A stretch of 64,000 nt of DNA from an uncultured SAR116 cluster alpha proteobacterium (GCA_902532475.1 CACAIE010000004.1:1-64000), one strand, 5' to 3'. Counted from the first letter of the stretch, positions 16,900 through 27,016 are shown. The notes: generated by a model not told the origin, from the sequence alone. Numbers and translations: made by a program.

Positions 16900-18032
16900 T
16901 TTGCTGTTACTTGACCTTGAGGACTCATTGCATTTTCTATATTTAATACTCCATATCCATAAACTCTATCAGGTCCTGAATCACCAAAATCAGTGGCTGT
17001 CTGAAGTAATACTTGCTTTAAAGCTGGTCCATCTAAATTAGGAAACTTTTGTCTTAATAAAGCAGCAGCGCCTGCTACGCGAGGTGCAGAAAATGATGTT
17101 CCAGAAGCATCTCCAGTAAACAAAACGTCATCATGGGCGACTATATAATCATACAACATGTCGCCTGCTTGATAACTATATGGAGCAATAGAACTTCCCG
17201 AATCATTTATTGATCCAACAAATATTTTGTCTTTAGTAATTTGATGTCCTTGATCTTGCACTCTATCATATAATGAAGCAAAATAGTCACAATCAGTTAT
17301 TGAAACTGACCCACATTGAAGAGCACCATTACCTGCAGCATATATAAAAAGCATTTTTTCATTGTAAATTGGTTCTGAGTTTGAATTTATAGATGATATT
17401 TTTGATGAAACTGCATTTGAAACAATAGTTTCCCAATTGGGATTATTGATACCTGTATAAATTCCAGAATCGTTTTTTAATGGTTTTTCAAAACCCCATG
17501 AATTATTTACAATGTAATACTCATTAGAATTATAATATGCATAAACATTATTTGCGTTTTGAATAGTTGTCTCTAAACCGGAAACAGAAAGATTTGATAA
17601 TATTACATTAGTTTCAGGCGCGACACTATTAATAACCAACGAGACCCAATCTCCATGACTGTCAATTCTTCCATTAGAATTAAAGCTATCCAAAAGGCCA
17701 ATTTTTACATCTTTTCCAGTCCATCCATTTGACCAAGCACTATTGGCATTAGTATCGCGTGTTGCAATTGGATAAACATAACCGGGATTTAAAACGCTGT
17801 TTGCTTCTTCCAAAGTAGAAAATGTGTTTCCACTTGGACCATCATATGGCAACCCTCTCTCACTTCCAAGTAAAGTATTTTCTATAGCTGAAGAGAGTGA
17901 AGATATATTGCCTACAGTATAATTATATGACGTTAATTCTGGTGAACTAGAAACACCTCCTCCACCTCCTCCACAAGAAGAAGTAATTAATGTAATTTTC
18001 AACAAAAGATATAATCTAATATAAAGTTTCAT
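16896..18032 (-). CDS. Subtilisin-like (S8) serine peptidase lipoprotein
   Basis: 378 residues. The leader ends in LITSSC at residue 20 followed by six glycines, a common arrangement in outer-membrane lipoproteins, though Thr at -3 is not the best lipobox. The S8 triad is visible: D115 in IGLLDSF, H126 in DSHGDWV and S313 in GTSFSAPRVAGAAAL, with oxyanion N235 in YAAGNGA. The protein ends at GYGVLNIENAMSPQGQVTAK, where S8 autotransporters would continue into a linker and beta barrel; none is fused here. A small lipoprotein and a putative outer-membrane protein follow at once. Surface or periplasmic proteolysis is inferred. Confidence 0.85.
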   Translation of the reverse strand: MKLYIRLYLLLKITLITSSCGGGGGGVSSSPELTSYNYTVGNISSLSSAIENTLLGSERGLPYDGPSGNTFSTLEEANSVLNPGYVYPIATRDTNANSAWSNGWTGKDVKIGLLDSFNSNGRIDSHGDWVSLVINSVAPETNVILSNLSVSGLETTIQNANNVYAYYNSNEYYIVNNSWGFEKPLKNDSGIYTGINNPNWETIVSNAVSSKISSINSNSEPIYNEKMLFIYAAGNGALQCGSVSITDCDYFASLYDRVQDQGHQITKDKIFVGSINDSGSSIAPYSYQAGDMLYDYIVAHDDVLFTGDASGTSFSAPRVAGAAALLRQKFPNLDGPALKQVLLQTATDFGDSGPDRVYGYGVLNIENAMSPQGQVTAK

Positions 18033-18149
18033 TTATGATTATATGATAATTTATAGATTTATATAATAATAGTTTAAATAAGGATGAGTAAATTTTGTTA
18101 ATCATTTTGAAAAATTTAAAATATAAATATAATTTTATTTAAGGTTATT

Positions 18150-18773
18150 ATGAAAAATAAAATTAATATAAAAGTTGTTGCTGATCTTGTCTGTCCTTGG
18201 TGTTTTATAGGATGCAACCATTTGAACAAAGCAATTACATCACGGAAAGATTTAACATTTGAGATTGACTGGCAATCTTTTTATTTAAATCCAACAATAC
18301 CAACCATAGGCTCAGAAAGAAAGAAATACTTAAAAAACAAATTTGGTGCCCAATTAAATATGGTAGAAAGTAAAATAATAAATATTGCTAATTCTTACGG
18401 TATTGAAATTAACTTAAATAAAATTGAATTTACTCCCAATACTAGAAAAATTCATCAGGTTATTAATTTCTTTAAACAAAAAGATTTTAATAAATCATAC
18501 GATTTAGCTTTTGAATTTATGGAAGACTATTTTGTTAAGGGTGAAGATTTAAGAAATGATAAATATATAATGAAAAAGTATAAAAAATATGACATGTCAC
18601 AAGATAATGAAGCATATAGATCTTCAAAATATTTTGAAGAATACCAACCTTTTATAAATTTTAATTTTATGAATGGTGTGCCAGTGTTTATTTTTAACAA
18701 CAAATGGACTTTAACTGGTGCACAAGCTCCAAAAATCATAGAAACAACTATTGATATTGCCTCAAAAGATTAA
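18150..18773 (+). CDS. DsbA-family (FrnE-like) thiol oxidoreductase
   Basis: 207 residues, thioredoxin fold with helical insert. The redox motif is C15-P-W-C18 in ADLVCPWCFIG, followed by an FYLNP-type segment (WQSFYLNPTIP) and NTRKIHQVINFF. The cis-proline region is NGVPVFIFNNKW near residue 177. There is no signal peptide, so it belongs to the cytoplasmic FrnE/YwbO branch rather than periplasmic DsbA; 2-hydroxychromene-2-carboxylate isomerases are distant relatives but lack the CxxC. The last four bases overlap the end of the convergent mfd gene. Confidence 0.85.
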   Translation: MKNKINIKVVADLVCPWCFIGCNHLNKAITSRKDLTFEIDWQSFYLNPTIPTIGSERKKYLKNKFGAQLNMVESKIINIANSYGIEINLNKIEFTPNTRKIHQVINFFKQKDFNKSYDLAFEFMEDYFVKGEDLRNDKYIMKKYKKYDMSQDNEAYRSSKYFEEYQPFINFNFMNGVPVFIFNNKWTLTGAQAPKIIETTIDIASKD

Positions 18774-21700
18774 TGCACAAGTCTCCCTATAGTTTTTAAT
18801 TCTTCTTTTACACTTTCAACTCTATTTTCTTTATTAGATAAATCTTTAAATATCACAATTGATTGATCAGGTTTAATGTTAATTTTTGTTGGATTTAATG
18901 AAATAAACTCAATAAGTTTTTCTGGGTTAGAAAATTTATTTTGGAAAAAACATAAAGTAATACCATTATTTCCTACATCAACTTTGTTTATATTGGAAAT
19001 TTTACATAATTGTTTGATTTTAATTATCTCTAAAAGAGAGGCTACTTCTTTTGGAATTAAGCCAAATCTATCATTAAGCTCAAATTTAAAATCCTCTATT
19101 TCTTCATCAGTTTTTAAATAAGCTATTCTCCTGTAAATTGACAACCTTACAGATATATCATTGATATAGGTTTCTGGAATTTTTGAGGTTATGCCTATCT
19201 GTATCTGTGGTGACCATTCGATATCATCTTGAGCACTTCCAATTGTTTCTATTTCCACAGCACTCTTTAATAATGACTGATACAATTCAATGCCTACTTC
19301 CTTTATATGACCTGACTGTTCCTCGCCTAATAAATTACCAGCACCTCTGATGTCCATATCATATGAAGCTAAAGAAAATCCAGCACCTAAATTATCCAAA
19401 GTTTGCATAACTTCCAATCTCTTTCTTGCATCTGATGATATAAGCTTATTTTCTGCAGTGGTTAAATATGCATATGCTCTCACTCTGCCCCTTCCTACCC
19501 TCCCTCTCATTTGGTAAAGTTGCGAAAGTCCAAATTTTTCTGAACCGTATATTATAAGAGTGTTCGCAGATGGAATATCTAATCCAGATTCTATTATATT
19601 AGTAGAAAGTAGAACATTTACTTTACCTTCAGAAAAACTAATCATAGATTCATCAATGTCTTCAGCTTTCATTTTTCCATGTGCAGTTGCAATTTTAATT
19701 TCAGGAATCAAAGATTTAATCATATCATATAGCCTGGGCAAATCTTTGATCCTTGGCACAACACAAAAAGTAACACCACCCCTATGAATTTCTCTCTTAA
19801 ATGCATCTTTAATGGTCACTCCATCCCAAGTAGAGACAAAAGTTCTTACAGACAACCTATCCACTGGAGGGGTAGTAATCAGACTCATGCTTCTTACTCC
19901 AGTTAAAGACATCTGCAATGTTCTAGGAATTGGAGTAGCGGTCAACGTCAAAACATGAATAGTGCCCCTCAAGGATTTTAAGTATTCTTTCTGTGAAACT
20001 CCAAAATGTTGCTCCTCGTCGATTATTAATAGAGTTAAATTATTGAACTTTATTTTTTTTGAAAGCAATGAATGTGTTCCAATGATTATCTGAGTTTCTC
20101 CACTTTGAATTTCATCTTTAACTATTTTACCTTGTTTTGGTTTAATAAATCTTGATAACTCATTGACTTTTATAGGAAATCCCTTAAATCTTTCTTTAAA
20201 ATTTTCAAAATGTTGTTTGACTAAAAGAGTGGTTGGAGCAATTAAAGCTACTTGGAATCCAGACATAGACGCCATAAAAGATGCCCTTAAAGCAACTTCG
20301 GTTTTGCCATAACCTACATCACCACATATTAATCTATCCATTAATTTTCCTGATTTTAAATCATTTTCAACATCTTGAATTGCTATTAATTGATCTTCTG
20401 TTGGTGAATATGGAAATCTTGAACAAAATCTCCCATATTCATCATCCGCAAAATCTAACGGTTTTACTTTTGAAGTTTTACGAATTGCAGCAATTTTAAT
20501 TAATTGATCTGCTATTTCTTTAATTCTTTTTTTAGCATTGGCTTTTCTTGCTTGCCAATTACTACTTCCTAATTTATCTAAATTGGCATCACTTCCTGAA
20601 CCATATCTTGATACTAACTCTATGTTTTCAGCAGGCAAGTATAACTTATCACCACCACTATATATTAACTTTAAACAATCCCGTTCAACGTCTGAAGATT
20701 GCAAGGTTTCCAATCCTTCATACCGTCCTATACCATGCTCTACATGAACGAGGAAATCTCCAGTTGAAAGACTTGTAATGTCTCTTAAAAATTCATCGGC
20801 TTTTTTAGATTTTGGTGGCGGTCTTCTAAATTTTACTCCAAACAAGTCCTCTTCTGTAACAAACAATTTATCATTTAGTTTAAATCCTTTTTCTAAGGGA
20901 TAAACCATACAACTAAAATTAAACTCTGAGTTCAAAGGATTAGAAACAATAGGAAGTCTTAATTCATTTTCATCTGAATCATTAATTAACTTAACTATTC
21001 TTTTCAATGAACTTTTGCTATTGCAAGTAATTAAAATTTTGCTATGAACTTTTAATAAATTCATTAATTCTTTTATGGGATTTTCACCCTTTACTCTTGA
21101 TGATGAAAAATTTATTCCTGGTTTAGCCTTTATATTAAAATAATTGTTGTTAAATTCCAACGGGCTTGAGTCTGAGTTCAGTTCAATTATTTTTCTAGTT
21201 TTAAAAAAAGAATTTAAGTCATCAAAGTTAAAATATAACTGATTAATAGGTAATAAGTTATACCTAATTGATTTGGAATTTTTATTTTCTTTTCTTGAAT
21301 TATGAAAATCCTGAATGTCTTCAAGTTTAGACTCCAAAGTTAATTGAAAATCTTTATCAAGAACAATTGAGCAATCATCAATATAATCAAATATTGATGC
21401 TAATTCATCATGAAACAATGGTAATAAATGCTCCATCCCATTAAATATTTTTTTCTCAGATATTTTTTGGTATGAATAGTCATCAAAATTCAGGTTTGAA
21501 AAGTTTTCTCTAAATCTACGCCTGAATAAATTGATACTTTTTTCATTTAAGATTAACTCATTTCCCGGATAGAATTCTACTGCCTTTACATTATTTAAAC
21601 TTAATTGATTCAAAGGATCAAAAGTTCGTATTGTTTCAATTTCATTCCCAAAAAAATCAATTCTAATTGGAAATTCATCCCCTGGTGGGTATACGTCTAC

Positions 21701-22201
21701 AATGCTACCACGAACCGAATATTCAGTATCTTCTCTTACAGTATTAGCTCTCATGTAACCATTACTTTCGAAAAATAAAATTAATTGTTGTTGAGATATA
21801 TTTTTCCCAATTTCTATTTTTAATGATGAGTCAATTACAAAAGATTTAGGCGGAACTTTTTGAATAACAGAGCTAATTGTTGTCAAGATTATTGTTTTAG
21901 AACTTTCTAAATTAATTAAATTAAAGAGCGTATTAACTCTCTTACCTATTAACTTCTGATTTGGAGAGTTTCTGTCAAATGGCAAACAATCCCAAGCAGG
22001 AAATTCAAGAATATTTAAATCATTATTTATAATTTTAAGACTATTAGAAAACCTAGAAAGACGAATATCATCTCTTAAAATAATTAATATTTTATCAAAA
22101 TATTTAATAACTTCATTTACAACGAAGCAGTCTACTCCATCATAAGAGTTGTATATAATATTTTTTTTTTGAAAATTTAAATTTCTAGAATATAAATCCA
22201 T
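18770..22201 (-). CDS. mfd: Transcription-repair coupling factor
   Basis: 1143 residues, full length for Mfd. The N-terminal UvrB-like part contains FPAWDCLPFDRNSPN and RGSIVDVYPPG. The RNA polymerase-interacting CarD-like domain starts near FLVHVEHGIGRYEGLE. The RecG-like translocase has Walker A GDVGYGKT at 627-634, the DEEQHFGV motif II, TATPIPRTLQMSL, and QMRGRVGRG. The TRCF C-terminal domain begins after SAVEIETIG. It removes stalled RNA polymerase and recruits UvrA to lesions. The ATG overlaps the sdhE stop as TAATG, so the two are coupled, a conserved alphaproteobacterial pair. Confidence 0.97.
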   Translation of the reverse strand: MDLYSRNLNFQKKNIIYNSYDGVDCFVVNEVIKYFDKILIILRDDIRLSRFSNSLKIINNDLNILEFPAWDCLPFDRNSPNQKLIGKRVNTLFNLINLESSKTIILTTISSVIQKVPPKSFVIDSSLKIEIGKNISQQQLILFFESNGYMRANTVREDTEYSVRGSIVDVYPPGDEFPIRIDFFGNEIETIRTFDPLNQLSLNNVKAVEFYPGNELILNEKSINLFRRRFRENFSNLNFDDYSYQKISEKKIFNGMEHLLPLFHDELASIFDYIDDCSIVLDKDFQLTLESKLEDIQDFHNSRKENKNSKSIRYNLLPINQLYFNFDDLNSFFKTRKIIELNSDSSPLEFNNNYFNIKAKPGINFSSSRVKGENPIKELMNLLKVHSKILITCNSKSSLKRIVKLINDSDENELRLPIVSNPLNSEFNFSCMVYPLEKGFKLNDKLFVTEEDLFGVKFRRPPPKSKKADEFLRDITSLSTGDFLVHVEHGIGRYEGLETLQSSDVERDCLKLIYSGGDKLYLPAENIELVSRYGSGSDANLDKLGSSNWQARKANAKKRIKEIADQLIKIAAIRKTSKVKPLDFADDEYGRFCSRFPYSPTEDQLIAIQDVENDLKSGKLMDRLICGDVGYGKTEVALRASFMASMSGFQVALIAPTTLLVKQHFENFKERFKGFPIKVNELSRFIKPKQGKIVKDEIQSGETQIIIGTHSLLSKKIKFNNLTLLIIDEEQHFGVSQKEYLKSLRGTIHVLTLTATPIPRTLQMSLTGVRSMSLITTPPVDRLSVRTFVSTWDGVTIKDAFKREIHRGGVTFCVVPRIKDLPRLYDMIKSLIPEIKIATAHGKMKAEDIDESMISFSEGKVNVLLSTNIIESGLDIPSANTLIIYGSEKFGLSQLYQMRGRVGRGRVRAYAYLTTAENKLISSDARKRLEVMQTLDNLGAGFSLASYDMDIRGAGNLLGEEQSGHIKEVGIELYQSLLKSAVEIETIGSAQDDIEWSPQIQIGITSKIPETYINDISVRLSIYRRIAYLKTDEEIEDFKFELNDRFGLIPKEVASLLEIIKIKQLCKISNINKVDVGNNGITLCFFQNKFSNPEKLIEFISLNPTKINIKPDQSIVIFKDLSNKENRVESVKEELKTIGRLVH

Positions 22202-22464
22202 TAGTAATTTCTTAACATTATTATAAACTTATTATACATTTTATCTTTAATATTTGGAGGTGCTTGATTTTTAGTAACCCAGTTCCAGATAATTAAATCG
22301 CCTAATTCTAAAAACTTTTCATATGATCTAAGTTCCTCAAGATTCAAAAATTCCAATTGTTCAATAGCAAATTTTCTTAAAATACTATTACTCTCTTTTA
22401 AACCTGAGTATATAGATCTGTATTTAAGTTTTTTTATTAAATTTTGTTTGTTTTCAATTTTCAT
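22201..22464 (-). CDS. sdhE: Succinate dehydrogenase assembly factor SdhE (DUF339)
   Basis: 87 residues, the size of SdhE/SDH5, which promotes covalent FAD attachment to SdhA. The family pattern is recognisable in KLKYRSIYSGLKESNSIL and in LNLEELRSYEKFLELGDLIIWNW (conserved L-x-x-x-D-x-x-L-x-x-W ending). The RGxxE motif is degenerate: S20-G21-L-K-E24, so the essential Gly and Glu remain but the Arg is replaced. The divergent start with recG leaves 53 nt of promoter space, and the stop overlaps the mfd start. Confidence 0.85.
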   Translation of the reverse strand: MKIENKQNLIKKLKYRSIYSGLKESNSILRKFAIEQLEFLNLEELRSYEKFLELGDLIIWNWVTKNQAPPNIKDKMYNKFIIMLRNY

Positions 22465-22517
22465 TAATTAAATGTATTTGAAGTTATATAATTAAAGTTT
22501 AATATGATTGTAAAATT

Positions 22518-24605
22518 ATGAAAATTACTAGACCAAGTATTTTGTTTCCACTATTTTCTAATCTCACCTCTCTTCCAGGCATTGGTCCAAAGATAGCAGA
22601 AAAACTATCAAAAAAAATTGGAAATAATATAATTGATCTTTTATTTCACCTTCCACATTCTGTCATTCAAAGACTAGATACTTTAGAATTAAATAATTGT
22701 CCATCGCATTCAATTATAACAAAAAGAATTAAAATAAATAAGCATTTACCTGGTTATTATAACACCACAAAACCATATAAAATATTAGGTGTTTGTGAGA
22801 ATATAGAGATCGAAATTATTTTTTTTAATTTTAGAAATGATTATTTAAAGTCAAAGTTCCCGATTTCTTCTGAGGTTATTGTTAGTGGCATAATAAATTG
22901 GTATAATGGAAAACCTCAAATCACACACCCCGATTATATTGTTAAACCAGAAGATATAAATGAAATACCCAAATTTGAAACAGTATATCCCTTAACTAAT
23001 GGCTTAAGTAATAAAATTTTACGAAAGTCAATTCATTACGCTTTAGATAAAATACCCTATTCTCTTCCTGAATGGCTTCCATCAAATATTGTGAAAAAAA
23101 ATAAATGGCTGTCATTTAAAGAATCACTAAAATATATCCACTCTCCTAAAAGTATGTACGAGTTAAATCTAAGTGAAACATGTAAAGAAAGACTAAGTTT
23201 TGATGAACTGCTAGCCAATCAAATTGGGCTATCTCTTTACAAAAAGAATAGAAAAATTAAAAATTTAACTGCAGTAAATCAAAATGGAAAGTTGTTTAAA
23301 GAAATTATAAAAAATTTAAATTTTGATTTAACTAACTCCCAAAATCAATGCCTGAAAGAAATTAATTTTGACTTAAATAATAATACTCAGATGATGCGAA
23401 TGCTTCAGGGTGATGTAGGAAGTGGGAAAACCTTGGTAGCAGTTTCAGCAATATTAAATATAATTGAAAGAAAAAAACAAGCAGCTTTAATGGTTCCAAC
23501 GGATTTACTGTCAGTTCAGCATTATAAATATATAAAAAAAATTTTGCATAAAATAAACATCAAAATTGGTCTACTGACCGGAAAAATAAAACAAACTGAA
23601 AAATTAAAGATCTTAAAAGATATAAAAATTGGAAAACTAGATCTTGTGATTGGAACACATTCACTAATTTCTAATGATGTTTACTTTAAAAATTTAGGTA
23701 TTGTAGTCATAGATGAACAGCATAAATTTGGTGTGGAACAGAGAAATAAAATTATTTTAAAAGGAAATAATGTACATTTATTACTTATGACAGCAACCCC
23801 AATTCCCAGAAGTCTTTCAATGACAATGTATGGTGATCTTGATATTAGCATTATCAATGAGGCACCTAAAAATCGAAAACCTGTCATTACTAAAGCATTA
23901 CCTATTAATAGATATAATGAAATTATTGAAGCGATAGATAGAGCATTAAAAAAAGGAGAGAAAGTATATTGGATTTGTCCCTTGCTAGAGTTATCAGAAA
24001 AATTAGATGTAGTGGCTTTAAAAAATAGATACAAAAAATTGAATACAATCTTTAATAAATATAATCCAGTACTAGCTCATGGTAAAATGCTAAAAGCCGA
24101 AAGAGAAAACTCTATTAACGATTTTCTTTCAAGTAAATCAAAAATTTTAGTAGCATCAACAGTTATTGAAGTTGGCATCGATATACCTGACGCAACTATT
24201 ATTATTATTGAGAATGCTGAAAGATTTGGTCTAGCTCAACTTCATCAACTTAGAGGAAGGGTTGGCAGAAGTGCTCTTCAGTCTTATTGTATATTAATGT
24301 ACGATAAGAATATAAACGATTTAGGAAAATTTAGATTAGAAACACTAAAAAACAGTAATGACGGATTTTATGTTGCTGAAAAGGATTTAGAATTAAGGGG
24401 ACCTGGAGAGGTTTTAGGCACAAGGCAGTCAGGAGAAGAAAAATTTAGATTGTCTTCATTAAAAGATATAAGACTATTGTATAAAGCAAAAAAATCTGCT
24501 GATGAAATTGTTTCGAATAAGCCATCCATCAAAGAAAAAAATCTTAATATATTGCTAAGTATTTTTAATAAAGATGAGTATATAAAACTAATAAATAAAG
24601 TATAA
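22518..24605 (+). CDS. recG: ATP-dependent DNA helicase RecG
   Basis: 695 residues, full length. The N-terminal wedge region begins SLPGIGPKIAEKL; the OB-fold follows. Walker A is GDVGSGKT at 298-305 in MLQGDVGSGKTLVA, motif II is DEQHKFGVEQR, then LMTATPIPRSLSMTMYGDLD, STVIEVGIDIPDAT and LHQLRGRVGRS. The TRG motif region DLELRGPGEVLGTRQSG is present. RecG remodels stalled forks and Holliday junctions. It abuts the convergent DUF502 gene with no gap, and is divergent from sdhE-mfd. Confidence 0.97.
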   Translation: MKITRPSILFPLFSNLTSLPGIGPKIAEKLSKKIGNNIIDLLFHLPHSVIQRLDTLELNNCPSHSIITKRIKINKHLPGYYNTTKPYKILGVCENIEIEIIFFNFRNDYLKSKFPISSEVIVSGIINWYNGKPQITHPDYIVKPEDINEIPKFETVYPLTNGLSNKILRKSIHYALDKIPYSLPEWLPSNIVKKNKWLSFKESLKYIHSPKSMYELNLSETCKERLSFDELLANQIGLSLYKKNRKIKNLTAVNQNGKLFKEIIKNLNFDLTNSQNQCLKEINFDLNNNTQMMRMLQGDVGSGKTLVAVSAILNIIERKKQAALMVPTDLLSVQHYKYIKKILHKINIKIGLLTGKIKQTEKLKILKDIKIGKLDLVIGTHSLISNDVYFKNLGIVVIDEQHKFGVEQRNKIILKGNNVHLLLMTATPIPRSLSMTMYGDLDISIINEAPKNRKPVITKALPINRYNEIIEAIDRALKKGEKVYWICPLLELSEKLDVVALKNRYKKLNTIFNKYNPVLAHGKMLKAERENSINDFLSSKSKILVASTVIEVGIDIPDATIIIIENAERFGLAQLHQLRGRVGRSALQSYCILMYDKNINDLGKFRLETLKNSNDGFYVAEKDLELRGPGEVLGTRQSGEEKFRLSSLKDIRLLYKAKKSADEIVSNKPSIKEKNLNILLSIFNKDEYIKLINKV

Positions 24606-25211
24606 CTATTTATTTTTAGGTATTACCATCCCACCAGAGACAACTAATTTTAAAGCATCCTCAACGGACATTTTTAGATAAATTAAATCTTTTTCAGGAA
24701 AGAATAAAAGAAAACCACTAGTTGGGTTCGGAGTAGTAGGCATAAAGACATTAATCATTTTTTCACTAACATATTTACCCACTTCACCTTTGGTTGAACC
24801 AGTTACAAAACCTATAGCCCATATATCTTTTCTCGGATACTGAACAAGAACAGCTTGTCGAAAAGCATCTGATTGTGCAGCCATAACTGTTTCAAGAATT
24901 TGCTTAATTGCACTATAAACAGACCTAACTACTGGCATCCTGTTTAATATGTTTTCCCAAATTCGGATTAAGGTTCTTCCAAATAAGCCAGTAGCAAGAC
25001 TTCCTACTAACGTAGTAAAAGTAAAAACTATTATTAAACCTAATCCAGGAATAGAGAAAGGTAAATAATTTGAAGGTCTATAATAAATAGGAACAATAGG
25101 TACAACTAAATTATCTACAAAAGTAATAAAAGCCCAAGCCACATAAACAGTGAGGATGATAGGTGTAAGAACCAATATTCCTGTTATAAACCAAGATCTT
25201 ATCTTAAACAT
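24606..25211 (-). CDS. DUF502-family inner-membrane protein
   Basis: 201 residues from the ATG at 25211, which has an AAGG ribosome site; the frame extends five codons upstream. Two membrane segments are clear (TGILVLTPIILTVYVAWAF and GLGLIIVFTFTTLVGSLATG), then RIWENILNRMPVVRSVYSAIKQI, the signature stretch of DUF502, and VFMPTTPNPTSGFLLFFPE. It commonly neighbours recG/mfd in alphaproteobacteria, as here. The function is not established; the role in the envelope is unknown. Confidence 0.9.
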   Translation of the reverse strand: MFKIRSWFITGILVLTPIILTVYVAWAFITFVDNLVVPIVPIYYRPSNYLPFSIPGLGLIIVFTFTTLVGSLATGLFGRTLIRIWENILNRMPVVRSVYSAIKQILETVMAAQSDAFRQAVLVQYPRKDIWAIGFVTGSTKGEVGKYVSEKMINVFMPTTPNPTSGFLLFFPEKDLIYLKMSVEDALKLVVSGGMVIPKNK

Positions 25212-25286
25212 TATTAGACCTTTCAAATAATAAAAAATTAAATTACAAACATAGCTTATAACAGTTTAAAATCATATAAGTAAGTC

Positions 25287-26150
25287 ATGAATTCATATTT
25301 ACAACAAAAAATCAAATTTATAGATGATCAAAAATTAAATGATTTAAATAAACTTATCAAAATCATGGAGTTATTGAGAGATCCTGAAGATGGATGCGCA
25401 TGGGACTTAAAACAAACATTTTCTTCTATTGCACCTTTTACAATTGAAGAAGCTTATGAAGTTTCGCAAGCAATTCAAGATGAAAATTTTGATGAGTTAA
25501 AAGAAGAACTAGGCGATTTGTTATTGCAGGTAATATTTCATTCTCAGTTGGCAAATGAAAAAAATTACTTTGATTTTAATGATGTCGTAAATTCTATAAA
25601 AAATAAACTGATTAGAAGACACCCTCATATTTTTAATAAAACTTCAGAAATCAAAACTGAAGAGGAAGTAAAGCGACAATGGAATAAAATAAAAAATATA
25701 GAAAAAAGGAATAAGAAAAATAACTTAATTAAAAATCAAATTAATGAAGTAACAAAAAATTTACCATCAATAATAAAAGCTCAAAAACTTCAGGAAACTG
25801 CAAGTAACGATGGTTTTGACTTCAAAAACGTAGAACAATGCATTCAAAAATTACTTGAAGAACTAGACGAATTTAATGAAGCACAAATTTTAAACAATAA
25901 CGAAAGACTCCTAGATGAAAGTGGGGATTTGATATTTTCAGTAATAAACATATTAAGAAAATCTGGAATCAATTCAGAAGAAGCATTAAATCATGCAAAT
26001 AGAAAATTTATTAAAAGGTATAATAAATCTGAAGAATTAGCAAAAAAAGATAGTATTGATTTTTTAAACGCTCCCATAAAGATAAAAAATAATTATTGGT
26101 TAAAAAGTAAAAAGTTTTTTAATAAAACTAGACCTTCTTCAAAAGAGTAA
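25287..26150 (+). CDS. mazG: Nucleoside triphosphate pyrophosphohydrolase MazG
   Basis: 287 residues with two MazG domains. The first has CAWDLKQTF, the metal-binding FTIEEAYEVSQAI (E54, E55) and EELGDLLLQVIFHSQ with E73-E74-x-x-D77, then RRHPHIF. The second repeats the pattern with LLEELDEFNEA and ESGDLIFSVINILRK. It hydrolyses NTPs to NMPs, including aberrant dNTPs, and lowers (p)ppGpp-linked stress. The 3' end overlaps the convergent dehydrogenase gene by 23 nt. It is divergent from DUF502 with a 75-nt promoter gap. Confidence 0.95.
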   Translation: MNSYLQQKIKFIDDQKLNDLNKLIKIMELLRDPEDGCAWDLKQTFSSIAPFTIEEAYEVSQAIQDENFDELKEELGDLLLQVIFHSQLANEKNYFDFNDVVNSIKNKLIRRHPHIFNKTSEIKTEEEVKRQWNKIKNIEKRNKKNNLIKNQINEVTKNLPSIIKAQKLQETASNDGFDFKNVEQCIQKLLEELDEFNEAQILNNNERLLDESGDLIFSVINILRKSGINSEEALNHANRKFIKRYNKSEELAKKDSIDFLNAPIKIKNNYWLKSKKFFNKTRPSSKE

Positions 26151-26997
26151 TAAGACTTGAAGTATCCATTCGACCTCCATTATTTTCCTGTATTTGAGAA
26201 TAAAATTGGTCAATTATAGATGTTATAGGCAGCCTAGCTTTATTTTTCCTTGCTTCATCTAAGCAAATTTTAAGATCTTTTCTCATCCAATCTACAGCAA
26301 ACCCAAAATTAAATTTATTTTCTAACATTGTCTCACCTCTATTAACCATTTGCCAGCTTCCCGCAGCTCCACCTTGAATAACATCTAAAACTTTTTTCAT
26401 ATCTAAGTTGGAATTCACTCCAAAATTAATCCCTTCAGAAAGACCTTGAACTAAACCTGCAATACAAATTTGATTAACCATTTTTGCTAGTTGCCCACTT
26501 CCTGCACTCCCTATAAGGGAAATATTTTTTCCATATGCTTGCATTATTTTAGTTGTTTTCTTAAAAATATTTCTATCTCCTCCACACATAATTGAAAGTG
26601 CTCCATTTTCTGCTCCTGCTTGCCCTCCTGAAACTGGAGCATCTATAAAATCAGCTCCTTTATTCTTAGCTAAATTATATAAATTTTTAGCCAAATCAGC
26701 ACTTGCTGTAGTGTGATCTATCAATATATTCCCTTTATTTAACCCTGCAAGAATACCATTATCTCCATTAATAACTGATAATACATCTTCATCATTACCA
26801 ACACATAAAAAAATAAAGTCTGAGTTAATTGCAGCCTCTTTGGGAGAGTGGGATAAGTTTCCATTAAATTCTTTTATCCATTTTTTAGATTTTTCAATTG
26901 TCCTATTATAAACAGTGACTTGATGGCCAGCTTTTGATAAATGGCCTGCCATTGGGTACCCCATCACTCCTAATCCCATAAAACTTACTTTTTCCAT
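26128..26997 (-). CDS. 3-hydroxyisobutyrate dehydrogenase/tartronate-semialdehyde reductase-family NAD(P)-dependent oxidoreductase
   Basis: 289 residues, the standard size of beta-hydroxyacid dehydrogenases. The N-terminal Rossmann motif GLGVMGYPMA is at 8-17; the substrate loop is DAPVSGGQAGAENGALSIM (120-137), and the catalytic lysine is K172 in LAKMVNQICIAG. The C-terminal helical domain includes KDLKICLDEARK. Substrates in the family include 3-hydroxyisobutyrate, glycerate/tartronate semialdehyde and gamma-hydroxybutyrate; the sequence does not settle which. It follows the inositol-phosphatase-family gene by 19 nt. Confidence 0.88.
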   Translation of the reverse strand: MEKVSFMGLGVMGYPMAGHLSKAGHQVTVYNRTIEKSKKWIKEFNGNLSHSPKEAAINSDFIFLCVGNDEDVLSVINGDNGILAGLNKGNILIDHTTASADLAKNLYNLAKNKGADFIDAPVSGGQAGAENGALSIMCGGDRNIFKKTTKIMQAYGKNISLIGSAGSGQLAKMVNQICIAGLVQGLSEGINFGVNSNLDMKKVLDVIQGGAAGSWQMVNRGETMLENKFNFGFAVDWMRKDLKICLDEARKNKARLPITSIIDQFYSQIQENNGGRMDTSSLITLLKKV

Positions 26998-27016
26998 TTT
27001 TACAAACCTATAAATG

